A stretch of 64,000 nt of DNA from NCBI GenBank assembly GCA_005281725.1, contig SSBO01000003.1, positions 1,782,036 to 1,846,035 on the forward strand, read 5' to 3'. Position numbers and translations under genes: made by a program. This stretch comes from Wuchereria bancrofti (taxonomy: Eukaryota; Nematoda; Chromadorea; Rhabditida; Onchocercidae). The notes beneath the pieces were generated by a model. It ran no database searches. It was not told the DNA's origin and saw only the letters and a list, made by a program, of their open reading frames with translations. Positions 1 to 12,951 of the stretch are shown here, piece after piece (the first letter of the stretch is position 1; the number at the start of each line of letters is the position of its first letter).

Positions 1-1321
1 TGTCGATTTAAAAAAAAAAAATAAACAGAGCATATTCTTTTGTCTTCCAAATAAATAATTTATTTTTTAAATTAGGATTCAACTTTAAATTTTATAGTTC
101 GAGTTGAAAAAGATTTAATTTCAAATTAAAATTCAATATTTCAGTAAGCAGATTAAAATAATTATCAATAATATTTCTATTAGTTACAGAAAAATACTCA
201 AATTTAAAATGCTAATAGATTCATCGGATGATGTCTACGAAAGTATATTTTTACAACATAGCAATGAATAATTAAAGTCAGAAAGACAAATATTTTTTCT
301 TTTTTAGTTTTCAATTTTTAAATCTATTTGAGTAGCAAAGTGTAAAAACCCAAATCATCCCAGTGTTTACTCCTCCCTCATATTTCCGAATTTTTGAAAC
401 AAATTGAATAGAATTATCGTATTTTTTATTTACCGAAAATATTTTTATATTTGATATCATATGAAAAAAGTTTTTGAAACTTTATAAATGTAATGTTTCT
501 TCAAAAACGAAAAACTTAAATGTTAGAAACTCTTGTACTTTTGAAAAAAAGAAGACTAACTTTTCTCATATTGGCATTTGTAGAACTTTTGTGCATATTT
601 TAGAATTATTTAATACTGCTAATTAACAATGACTAGTTTATGAAAAGAAATAATGCGAATTTGATTTGTCATTCTTTCAAAGTTTTTATCTAATTCTTAT
701 TCGCTACTCCTACAATCAATAATAACTCAAGCATTACTTAGCAATTAGATTATTCAAATTACATTTTAAAAAATTTAAATAGTGTTGATTTTTTCTTTGG
801 AACGATGCTTGATCAAAGTTAAACTTTTCTAACCAATGTTACCGATCAATATTATCGAATCTTTTCAACGGGAAAATCAATCATAGAGTGTAATTAATGT
901 AAAAAGATGAACTATTATTGAAAGAAGAAAGAATGATCGTGAAAATGGAATATTTAGTTTTACAGCTATTGAATTTTTTTTTCACTTTTTTTTTCTTTTT
1001 TGATAAATCTCTAAGGACTTGAGCTAACATCACCATTCTTGCATTCTTACTAGCTTTTTTTTTTCTTTTTATTCTTTCAAACTAACAATTTGTCCCAAAT
1101 TTTTACTTTAGTGAAAAGAAAGGAAGAAATTAAAGATAAATCATTTAATCGATATGATAAGATCTAAAACATATATCGAATAATTTATCGTACATTTCAA
1201 TAACATTAATAGCATATAAAATTGGTAATTAAACGAGCTATCGTGATAAAACCAAAATAAAATTGTGATAGAATCAAATTAAAATATGTGAAAAAAAAAA
1301 AGGATAATTTAATGTATATCT
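1..1321. other. AT-rich non-coding sequence
   Basis: I see no exon here. The stretch is AT-rich with scattered A and T homopolymers. An AATAAA on the minus strand near 1067 could be a polyadenylation signal for the minus-strand exon at 1614-1322, but such hexamers are common by chance at this base composition. Confidence 0.5.
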
Positions 1322-1614
1322 CTATTCATTCACCTGTGGATCCATATCATCATCAATGTGATTAGGTTGAAAACTTCGCGGTGACATATCACTACCACCT
1401 GCTGCATGGTTGTTTGTAAGCACCGTTATTATATCACCATTACTATCATGGTATTTCAGATTGCTATTTCTGTTGTTATTGATGGTAGCGGTAGCAGTGG
1501 TAGCAATCGATCCGGAATAATGATGACGGTTTATAGTTGGTAGCTCACTAAACGATGTACCGGGCTGTGGAATATTCGAATTACCGGCACCGATCAACAA
1601 CGACATTGTTATAA
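1322..1614 (-). CDS. Probable 3'-terminal exon of an unidentified gene
   Basis: An open frame of about 97 codons ends in TAG at 1322. It is clearly richer in G+C than its surroundings and uses a varied amino-acid set, unlike the random ORFs nearby. A splice acceptor (GTTCCAG) lies at 1617-1615 on the minus strand, so I read this as a last exon, not a complete gene. The predicted tail is polar, with Asn/Thr/Ser runs, a short Ala-Thr repeat and an acidic Asp-Asp-Asp cluster close to the end. A short hydrophobic stretch with ITMSLLIGAG comes first, which could be the end of a membrane segment. I do not recognise the family. No upstream exon could be found on the minus strand before the kinase gene at 12952, so the rest of the gene is either hidden in small exons or absent. 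Confidence 0.45.
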
Positions 1615-3284
1615 CTGGAACATAATACGCCAATATTTTAACACTTCAGTTCAAATTTTTCAAATATTCTAAAGAACAGGAAAAAAAAGGACATATTTTG
1701 AGATGAAATGTTTAAATCAATAACTGTTGCATTAAATGAAATTTATAGGAATCACTATTAAATAATAGTCAACGAAAGAACATCAAGAAATTCGGTGAAT
1801 GTTTACATTTAGAGTAACAAGACAGATAACCTTAAAAATTATTGAAAAATTTCTTAAATCCCAAAAATGTAAGATTTCGCAGCGATCAAATCATATATTA
1901 TACAAAATTAATTGATAATAATAATGATAATATTTATTATTAAAGTCAAACTATTAGAATCGTAAAAAAAAACAGTGCTAATATATGTAAATTTAATTCC
2001 CAATTAACAATTAATTTATTCAGGACTTCAGAATAGTCGTAGATAAGTATTTTCAGCATAACATTCCTTTATACAAAAGATAAGAAAACCAATAGGTAGC
2101 ACATTTGATTTTTCGGTCTATTCCGGTTCATCCTTGTTTTCACTTATTCATTTTCTCTTCTTTCCCACAGCAAAAGATATTAAAACTTTTCGCAGCATAA
2201 ATAATGTGTGTACCTATTGAAACTTTGGGAAAAGCTATGAAAACAGAAAAGAAGTCTGAATTTTTATTACAAAAAGTTAAGAAATTAAAGAATTTCTCCT
2301 TTAAAGTTTCCGTTTCAAATTAGCTATCATTTATATAAGTTCGACAAAGAACTTCAAAATATCGAATAGTACGTTTTTCGTCGGAAGTTTTGCAATGGAT
2401 AAATGAGCAAAAGAAGTTAGCAAATTAAAGGTTAGAAATTTAGCAATTTCAAACTTAAAATGCTGAAATGAATAAAAATGCTTCAATCTTGTTAAAGTAG
2501 TCGTCAGACTTAAGAGTGAAAATATCTTTGAAAGCAAGGAAAATGGAACCAATAAGCTGAACATAGAAGCACTCATCATTATTATCGATGCTGGATTGGT
2601 GCTAATGGCCGAAAGTTGTATTGAAGTAGCAGAAATAGAAATACTCTTAGATTATTGGAATTATTAAGGTATCTAACTGTTACCAAAGCAATTAAATTTC
2701 CATTATGTTAATTATGATGTTATATATTTTAGAAGTAAATAAATAAATAAATAAATAAAATATACGAACAATTCTTCATCAATAAGATGGATGGATGACA
2801 TTCAGAAATAAACAGATCGAAAAGCAAAAACTACAAAATTTTCAGAAAAATATTTAGCATTTTTTAATTAACAATTTTTTTTCTTTCTTTTCTTTTTTTT
2901 TTTTTTTTTAATAAATGACGGATGAATAGAGCGATAAAAATTGAAACTGTATTTCTTTTTTTTTCTAAAATGATCATACCTGAAAAGTGTCAACAAAAAT
3001 TTCATTGATAAAAATGCGATAAATGGTGAGGGAAATAGAATTGAAATGCTAAGGAAATGGTTCAAATGAATAATAATAGATTGTTTGGAGCAAAGCATGA
3101 AAAGGTTTTTAAAAATAAGCTATTCTTGGAAGGATAGGGCCTAAATAAACTATTATTTATTTCATTATTTATCCAAACTAGTTGCTGTAAAATAGCTTAG
3201 CCTTTTACGGGGCACCCATGGGCATAAAGCATTGGTATTTAAATTATACTTCAAGAGATAAAGAGGGACAGGGAGAGAGAGAGC

Positions 3285-3505
3285 ATTAATATTATTGCTA
3301 TTATTATTATTATTATTACTAATATTATTATTATTATTTGTTATTATTACTACTATTTGCTATTTATTATTATTATTTGTTATTGTTATTACCATTTGCT
3401 GTTTGTTATTATTATTATTATTACATTATTATTTGTTATTATTATTACCATTTGCTATTTATTATTATTATTATTACATTATTATTATTGTCATTATTAT
3501 TAATT
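3285..3505. repeat. Imperfect (ATT/TTA)n microsatellite
   Basis: About 220 bases of mostly TTA/ATT trinucleotides, interrupted by segments containing TTTGC. It creates two overlapping plus-strand ORFs made almost wholly of Leu, Ile and Tyr, which are repeat artefacts and not genes. Confidence 0.9.
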
Positions 3506-6065
3506 TCGTCAATATTAAGATGAAAATTTTCAGCCATTATTGTAATCACTGTTATTTCAATTCCGATTATAATTACTATAGATAATTCAATTGAATGTTT
3601 GGTTTAATTTGATCAATCAATATCAAAAACGATTAATTAGAATAATTAATTGTTTTTCAAATTAATATTTGCAAAGGAAATATTAACAAGTAATTAAAAA
3701 TTAATGCAAAAGGAATAAAAACGTACAGTGAACAAATAAGATACTGAAAAATGTTTAGAAAAATTTCAAATGGAAACTGTGTTAATTTGCAAAATATTCA
3801 TGCCAAATATATATGTAAAGAATATGAACGAATTTAATAAAATTAAAAAGTCTAAAGCTTAGTTCCAATTTTGAAATGTAATTGCGAAATATTTTCAACG
3901 ATGAAACTAGATAGATAACAGCTGACGATGAAATCATTATTGAAAATTGAAATTGTAACCTTAACAAATGGTGATACCAAAAGAATTTTTTGGCAGTAAC
4001 AAATGAGTGAAAGAATAAAAAATGATTAGAATTCTAATAGACAGCAATATTGATTGCAAATGATAAAATTAAACATTTTCAGTCAGAATTGGTTAGATTA
4101 CGAAATTTAAAAATTTAGTCAAAAAAAAAAAGAACAAATATACATGAATACGACGAATACGATCTTTTATCATTCTCATTAATTACTTCATTTATAGAAT
4201 AAAAAATTAAAGAAGCAAAAAAAAAAAGAAAAAAGAAAAGACAATTAACAAAATGGAACAGTAAAATAAAATGACATACTATTTCTTCTTCAAAAAGAAA
4301 AAAAAAAATTAAAAGCAACAAATGAAAAAAAAAAGAAGAAAAAAACGTTAATATAATTTTTTCTTCTTTCCCATTTTAACATGCATCAATTCAGATATTT
4401 TTAAGATAAAACGAATAATATAAGTTGCAAATGTGAAAATTGGGCATTTCGTTTTTTTTTTAGTAAGAAAGAATCATGGAAATTTCATCAAAAAATATCA
4501 GATGAAGCAGAAAATTTAACAATTCAATCAATCGTTGTCGTTTTTTTTTCGCATTGTAAAAAAATGATATCTTTCACTTTTCTTATTTTTTCATTTTCAT
4601 TTGATCCGCTTAATTTCATTTATTTTCAATTTACTTTATTTTTTCTTTTTTGAAAAAACTTACCAGTGAGAAACAAATTGCAGAAATGAAAGTTTGATCA
4701 AACAGCAACAACTGTAAACAGCAAAATAGATATCAGATAAATGATATGAACTTCTCCTATATCATATTTTGCTAATCTTACTCTTGTCAAAACATTTCAA
4801 AAATTTTTGAAAAGTAGCGAAAATGATATAGGTTTCAATAGAAACAAAAAAATCTGATGGTAATTTAAATAGTTTTAAAATAAATAATTTTATTGGAATA
4901 TTTCAATGCTATTAACTTAGTTCTTTCTTTCTTTCTTTCTTTCATAGTTTCATTCAGTAAGGAATTATAATTGAGAAAAAATTCAAGTCTAACCTAAAAT
5001 GATGGGATGGTTAGGGATTTAAGAAAAGGCTCAATGTGAAAGAATGATTCATGTCCCTAATATTGCTCTCAGCAATTTTTAGCATCCTTAGCTTCTTTTT
5101 AAACTTTCATATATAGTCAAAAGTTTTTCAAAAATAGAAACTTTGAAACTAAAATAGATGAAGAAAATGATAAACGACTAGAAATGACCTGAAATTATGA
5201 GACAGAAATGAAAGGAGAAATGCGGGGATTGTTTAAATCATTCAATTTAATCTTTCTCAGACACATAACGGACAAATGTTATAGCTGAAAAATCAATATT
5301 TACTATTAATTTCAAAAAAAAAAAGAAAAAAAAAAAAGAAATTTGATAAATGCTCTCTCTTACTCAATTACTTTATATTTTTATGGATTCATTCTGTTGA
5401 AATGATTAGTGGGGCATATATTTAAGCATATTAAGAATTAAAATCATTGCTTACTGGAAGACAACCAATAAAACGATTCTTCTTTCTTTTCAAGGAATTA
5501 TTAAGTTATTCGTTTACTTTAAAGATAATTATCATAAAAACGGTTTAAAAATGAAAGGTAAAACAACATTACAAAAGACAATATTTGTCTACAAAACGTT
5601 ACAAGTTAAATTCTTCTTAAATTTCTAAAAAAAAAAAAAAAAAATTTTTTTTGAAATCTTTCAATAAAATGATGAAGTACCGATGAGAAATCGTACTTCA
5701 AAAAGTTCAATCTTTAATTATTACTTCTAATTCAAAACAACATTCTTGTTTAAATGCTAAAAGTTCAAGCAAATAATGTTAAATTATATCAGAACAAAAA
5801 GCTTTTAACATCTATTACCATGAGAAGCATTTTATAAATTTTGTTTACATTATAATTAGTACAAAAAAAAAATTAGAAATTCACAAACTATTATGAATGA
5901 TTTTAAAAAAGTGTAAAAGGATGATTGTGAAAAGTAGTAATGACAAGAGAGCAAAAGCGGAGAATGGATGATAGAGGAGAAAAGAGATGCTATTTCCTCC
6001 TTTACCATTTTATCCTCTAACTAAATATCCAATTACATCAATGCAACTTATGGAACTTTCCAAAA

Positions 6066-6113
6066 GCGCACGTCATATTAAGCGCACGTCATATTAAACG
6101 CACGTCACATTAA
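6066..6113. repeat. Three tandem copies of a 16-bp CACGTCA-containing unit
   Basis: The units at 6066-6081 and 6082-6097 are identical (gcgcacgtcatattaa). The third at 6098-6113 differs at two positions. Each carries ACGTCA, the half-site bound by CRE/bZIP factors. The unit is unusually GC-containing for the surrounding spacer. Confidence 0.85.
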
Positions 6114-6642
6114 GTATGCCAACTTTGCAGTACATATAACACATATATATGCAAAAAATGGAGGAAATATTAGATAATTTTCCCAAAGATACTTAGTTTT
6201 CTTCACTGCGTCTTTTTTTTTTTTTTGTTTATTTTGATTGGCATAAAATAAAATGGGAAAATCTGTACTTCAAATCGAATATTTATTTGCCTTTTGTCTA
6301 AAAAATTTGATTGGATACAATCTTTACTTTTATTTAGTACAAAATTTCAAAAGATTCATTTAAAAAAAAAACAATTGTAATTTTAACAAAAGAAAATTCA
6401 CAAACATTTAAAATGATATACAATTGGTGCATGATATTTTATAAGAATTTTGCAACAAAAATTTAGCGAAATTAAAATCAAACAGGAAATGAAAGGAGCA
6501 GAATATTCATGGAAAAGATATATTTCGATGATTTCAATTACAAAAAATGAAAGATAAAATAAAATAAAGTAGTTAGTAACTGCAATTGATACGAGCATTT
6601 AATGAAGGAATTTTAAATAAAATGATTGTATAGAAGGAAGAA

Positions 6643-6768
6643 GAAATGACAATAGTAATAATGACAATAATAATAATTACTATAATTGTTATGATAATAA
6701 TAATAATTATTATAGTTGTTATTATTATTATTATCATTGTAATATAATATTGATAATAGTAATAGTAA
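6643..6768. repeat. AAT then ATT trinucleotide tract with inverted symmetry
   Basis: The tract switches from AAT-type to ATT-type repeats in its middle, so it can fold back on itself. It looks like an ordinary microsatellite. Confidence 0.8.
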
Positions 6769-8795
6769 TGATTGTCAACCAGACTTTTTTATGATAATTA
6801 GAGTTAGGAACTTTTGCTATAGAAAGACGGTAACAACTGAAATCCGAATTAGAAGCCAAATACAATCAAACTTAATTATCTTATTCGGGTAATGTAGTTA
6901 CATCACAAATGTGTCCTTCGATATTCCTAAATAACTTTTAATGTTTATTCTGCTGTTGCAATAATCACTAAAATATTGACGAAATTTTCAGATAAGTATA
7001 AATTAAAAATAAAAGTAAACTGTTTTGCATAAATGATTTGAAATTGTATGAAAAATCTAAAAGATAAGTTTATTAACAATGCGATGGTATATGAAACAAA
7101 ATTTGGATTGCTAAATTGAATGAAAAAAAGAAAAAACAATAATTAAAGGATCGAACTAAGGAGGAAACTTTCGGGATTCATTACACTGCTAACATATGGC
7201 ATTACACGATAAAAAATAATTTAGTTCATTTAAAAAGAAAAGAACAAAACTGTTAAAATTAAAATTTAACAAGCTAGAAAAACCACTTGTTCAATATAGA
7301 GATGAATATTTATAGCAAAATAATATTAATGATTCAGATTAGAATAAATGCAATAAATTTGACAAATAAATAAATTAATGTTATAGCTGCAACTTATGCA
7401 TCGTATAATAATATTGATCAGCTTGCAATATTTATCACAAGTTAATTATAATTGGCAGAAATTAATTATTGAATAAATATATGAAAGGTAAGGAAATATT
7501 GGCAAAACTTGGAATTAATAAAAGAGAAAGATTAATGGTATTATGGCGATTATATTGAAAATATGATAGATGGTTAGACTGGCAGTCTTATCGATTCTGT
7601 TTAGATTAATAATTATTAGCTTTTAAACTTATTATGAGTTAGTTATCAAAGTATGAAACGACATTATCTATAAAAAGTGGACAGAAGCAGAAGTTGAATG
7701 GAAATGCTGTGTAATTGTTTACGACGGATTTGTTGGTCAGCTGTCTTTGTTGTCATTGGTCAATGTTTCTAAAATTCATTAGCATTTTCACATCTCAATA
7801 TGGCTTGTTTGTTTTTCATTTATATGCAAATTTGCATCCATAATAAGATATTAATCATTATAATTAGATATTTAGTAATTTTTTAATAATAGTGAGCTAA
7901 TATTTAGAAATGGCAAGCAATATTTATTAATTCATTTCTTTGTTTATTTATTTATTGTTTTATTCCTCATTAGCAAGAAGTAACAATTCATTTATCTGTT
8001 TACTATTTATTTGTTTATATAATCCCTTCTCTTAAGAAAGTTCAGAAAACAGCATTGATTGATTTAATTGTAACAATTTATTTCGAATTTTTTTTTCCTA
8101 CTCTTTTCATTAATTACTTTTACTATTTATTCGTGCAGTCATTGAAATGACGCTCAGTGACATTGTTTGTTATTAAATTTATATAAAATCACAGAATGAT
8201 GTGCTGCTTTTACTCTATCAGTTAAATTTAAAATTTTAAACCTAATTTTGAGTACTATAATTAGATTTAAGAGCGAAATGAAAGAAAAATGACAGGCCTT
8301 AACATATTAACTATATTTATACTAAATGAGTAAGACATAATTTCAATATAATTTACTCACAAAATATCATAAACTTTCTTGCTCACACAAATTTCATTTT
8401 TTTAGTAATTTTTTTAAACTATCTATATTTCCGGTTGTTTTCCTATATCTTCGCATTGCAATTTCACAAATAGCCAACACATTTATTGCACCAGGCTCTT
8501 TTTCTTCTTGAGTAATTTTTCACTCCAAAAATCAATTTACAGCAAAATTTCAATTTTAATTAAATTCCATTTTTTTTTTAAAAATAATCGTGTAATGTGT
8601 TGCTATTTGTGAAATTACAAGAAATCGCTTTTTTTTTTTTAAATAAATACTTAATAATATAAACATATCAGTGCTGATTTAAGTTTAATTTCATCCATCA
8701 GTGTGAATTTTCATATATTAATTCTTTTTTTTTTTGCAGAAAATTTAATTTCTCACCATCCTGATCATATGTAATTGCACTTGCGCAGTCTATGC

Positions 8796-8820
8796 AGATT
8801 GCATGCTGCAGATGCAATCT
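8796..8820. repeat. 9-bp-stem inverted repeat
   Basis: AGATTGCAT at 8796-8804 is followed by a 7-base loop and its exact complement ATGCAATCT at 8812-8820. Further TGCAT-type words lie within 40 bases on each side, giving an octamer-like cluster. Confidence 0.7.
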
Positions 8821-10237
8821 TTGAATTGCATAAACTTGCATGAATAAATTGTCAAAAAATTCCACATCTTAAATACTTGTTATTGATCTTTCGAAGAAAG
8901 CACAAAAATAGGAAATAGACGATGAAAAAAAAAATAATTAAAATCAATAAAATTTCATATAAATGCCGTATGTGTGTGAAAATTTAATTACTTCTATTAA
9001 TATCCAAGAAGATGGATGTCAAAAATGACCAGTGGTTATTTGCTGAATATGTGAACAATTAATCTGTCACCTTACTTACATCCCTTATTTATTGCAAGAT
9101 GCAGGAAAACTTCTTGTAAATACATTTTTGAACTATAATTAAATCAACTTTTTAAATAACTTAAACAATCTAACCTTTATTATTTTTATCATTTTTCATG
9201 CTATTATCATTTATAATCTTGCTAAAATTTTACCAAAACCTGCGAAAAGAAATAGAAATGAACAAATCTGCCAAATTAATTCAAACACACACACACATAC
9301 TTCAATTCATATTTGCAGATTACTATTTAAAATGTTTCTTTAAATTTTCATCATTCAAATAATTATTATTAAAGTCCTATCAAGTAATTAATTACCAGGA
9401 AAAATTGGTAATATTTTTTTGGCTAATATGTAATGTTCAAAAAACAAAATTTTAACCAAATTTTGTTATTTTGTTTATCTCAATTATTTTCCCAAAGCAT
9501 TGCATTAAATGTTTCGACTATTTTTAAATTACTTATGTGTTCTCATTTGTTTTTCCCTCTGCATCTATTAAATTAAATTAAATTGAAATTCTGCTCTTTC
9601 ATATTCTTTTCAAATTGTTTATCTTCAACTTGTTTAGTGATAACAATAAATGATTAATGGCAAAATTTCCTGACAACTTCCATCTCGAAATATTTTAAAA
9701 TTTGAATTTTTTTTTTTTATAATTGTAACCTTCTATTACTTGTTCTACTATGCGTTAGCAATTCAATTGTAATTAATTTGTGGAATTTTGTCATACCATT
9801 TATAAGATAGTCAATACTTCCATCATACTTCGTAAAACTTTAACTAAATTTACTGCTTGCAATCAATATTTTATAATTTAACTAATATTTCTTACCTTTT
9901 GATGATATATCAACTTTTGCCTACGTAGAAATGCGACCAAACCTTTATTATCAGTGATTTTTTTTTTAAGAAGCATAACACAATAGAAATATAATAAATT
10001 CATTAAGCAAGGCCAGACAGGTAAAATTGCATTTTTGAATGAAACTTAAATTAAATTGGATGAAATCTTTGAAGTTAAAGTGAGATAACATGATAAGTAG
10101 GATTGTAATATTTCATTAACAGAGTCCAAATAAAAGTTCTGGCGAAAAATTTAATTCCAAAATATTCGATGGTTCATGTAAAGAACAAATTATACTGCAT
10201 AATGCTTACAAATACACCACAATAATACTTCTCGGAT

Positions 10238-10259
10238 AATCATGATTGCAATCATGATT
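10238..10259. repeat. Perfect 22-bp palindrome
   Basis: Two copies of AATCATGATT, each itself a perfect palindrome, are separated by GC, so the full 22 bases are also palindromic. It lies in the gene-poor spacer about 2.7 kb downstream of the kinase gene stop codon. Confidence 0.9.
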
Positions 10260-12951
10260 GAACAATTATAATCATAATAGTGAGAAAATAAAAAGTATGA
10301 GAATTATAGCTTGAAAATTAAATTGTTAGTATGAAAAATAGAAGTAAGAATTGGTTAATAATAATAAAAATGACAGGAGTTTTTCGAATTTCATTTCTAC
10401 ACAAAATGAAAAATTAGAAAATTAGATGGTTGGAATGAATAAATATTTCTTCTCAATAAGATCAGCTTTGAAATACGGCTAATTATTGGTTGAAAATTTT
10501 TTCTTTTTTCTATTATGTAGCTTCATAACATAATATCAAGGATCTTTTGCACTTATTTATTATTTCAATAAAATTTTTCATTAGTTCGATTTCAAATGAA
10601 TGAATTTGTTTTTATGACAATTAATAAATATCGCGAATAAATTCCCTCATTTTATCTCATTTCACTTAATTTTAGAAAAATGCTCAAACAAATAATTCTT
10701 TTCTTAATGTCAAACTTAAATTGTGAATACAAATGACAATCTCATCATTAAGGACGATTTTATTTTTTGTTTCTAATAAACCCAACAATTTTCTCAAAAT
10801 AATTTCGAAAGCATTTCTCAGTGATATTACTTTCAATCAATTATTTATTTATGAGTATGTATTGAAACAATAGCATAGCTTAAAATCTTGTTAAGGAAGC
10901 ATTTCAAATAGCATTTCAATTTGAAAATAACTCAATTACATCTCGAATTTATGTTTTATCGGATTATATTAACACTTGAAATCATTCAACTTACACTTTT
11001 ATCAGGGTTTTTATTACTTTTAAATTGAATATGACTAACATTTTAAACTTGAAAACACAAAAGAACAAATATTCGTGAAAAAATTGATAGATATAAAATT
11101 GTGAATAAACTTTTATAGTCAATCTCTGACTAATTAAAGAAGACAGTATTATATTCCTTTTTTTCCTCTTTTTGAAATATATTTTATGCTAATTACAATT
11201 ACTGTCATTTCTAAATTGTAATAAAATGTTTACGGTGAATTTTACGAAAAAAAAAAGTTTCAATTAATTAAAAACTCACAAAAGTCTCATATATTCGCAT
11301 AAATTTTACATACATGTTACAAACGGAGGATGCTGAAGGAAGAAAAAAAAAAAAATAATACAAAGAGAGGAAAGCATAAGTTAAATTTTAGGATTTAAAG
11401 GCTAACTTAGCAATGAGGAAGTAATAAGCTTGAAAAAGATGAAAGAAAGAAGTAAATCTATTGGATGATGTGAAAGAATATCAATGAAATAAAACTTTTT
11501 AACTAACTTTTATTGTTTTCAACAAGCAACCATCCCCCTCAATTTAATCGTCACCAGAATTGACAGCTAAAAAACATAATAGACGTCTGGTAGGAATGGA
11601 ATTAAAAATTTATGGAGAGAATTCATTTATGATTTGAATAAGGAAGAGAATCAATGATTTGTAATAATACGATAATGCAATGTTATTAGAGGAAAAGTAA
11701 TTGAAAGTATGAAGAAAGAGAAGGAAAAAAGCAATAACTTATGAATAAATTGAATGCTGTTCATTGGACATAATAAGTAAACTTTCGTCACTTTAGCGCC
11801 AAATTATTTGCAATAAACATTTAATAAGACAAGATGCTCAGACATATATTTTCAAGATTGAAATAATTCATCATAAGTAGCAGCAGTTGTGTTACTAAAT
11901 GATGACAAATATTTCTTGGAATCGACTGTTATTTCCATTGCATGATATTATTTGCATTGATTTAACTTCTATTTGTGGTTCATAAGTCATTGATCAATTA
12001 TTATCATTAATATCAAATGACTGCAATATTGATTGATTTAAGCATAAAATTATGAAAAGTGTGAGCAATGTTTTATTTCATATGAAATGTTCCAGTTCTT
12101 CAATAATAATGAAGGAAATCAAATTTGTAATAATGGAACAATCAACGAACGCTGAACATAAAAAAAAGGTTAATGGTAACAAAAGCAACAGCAATAAAAT
12201 AATGAACAAGGAGGAAAATAATTATAAAGTGGAAATTAAAGGAATTTTTTTTTGCAAATTGTGTTGGAAAATACAGAAAGTGAATTTTTATTAAACTACA
12301 AACTAATTTCAATTAAACTACAAACATTTCCCTAAATGAAATAGGAAAACTAGACTAAGACACAGTTAATCTAAGAAACGAAAATGACTAATTCTATTTA
12401 CTAAACTGCAAATGATCTATCTCACAATTTTTGAATCACTTAATCTTTCCTAGAAGAATGACTGAAACTCTCACAAAAATAAAGACCAGCATGACCACTA
12501 TAACCATTGCTACGATAAGAAAATATAAATAACATTAAGAAAACGTTATGTGTTCTATAACAAAAAAGACGATATGTTGAATAAAAGTGAACAAATGATT
12601 TTTAAAAATTTGTTGAATTCTTGAAATAATTTCTTTTGTTGCATTACTTCTTGCATTATTGTCTTTCTGGTAAACTATAAAAAAATTATCACACATTCAC
12701 AATTTTTTTACCCACTAACACTATTAACTTTTAATTAATTCAGCTCATGTTGTAACATTTTCTCATTTTTCGATTCCCAAATCCAAAGATATTCAACGAA
12801 GTTTTCAAGACTGATAAGCAAGTATTTGTTTTTCGAATTTAATTTAAAATCCACTGATTTTTTTTTCTAAAAAACCAAGATGAAAGATGAAACAATGATA
12901 AGAAAAGGAGTGAATCTGGAATGTAATATAGTGATTCCGAAAACAGAATAC

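Larger units (their letters stand above)
1634..12951. other. 11-kb AT-rich spacer without recognisable exons
   Basis: I looked on both strands and found only short ORFs in AT-rich or homopolymer sequence, none with a recognisable protein motif. The stretch holds simple repeats: ATTT-type near 2738-2758, ATT/TTA at 3285-3505, TTTC at 4921-4944 and AAT/ATT at 6643-6768. It also has a three-copy 16-bp repeat at 6066-6113, a 9-bp hairpin at 8796-8820 and a 22-bp palindrome at 10238-10259. It may include introns of the gene that ends at 1322. Confidence 0.5.

Noticed and set aside
3295..3585. Two overlapping Leu/Ile/Tyr-rich plus-strand ORFs
   Set aside because: They are translations of an ATT/TTA microsatellite, with no start context or splice signals.
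12052..12294. 80-codon plus-strand ORF
   Set aside because: Lys/Asn/Ile-rich, as expected from AT-rich sequence; no motif and no splice or 3' signals that stand out.
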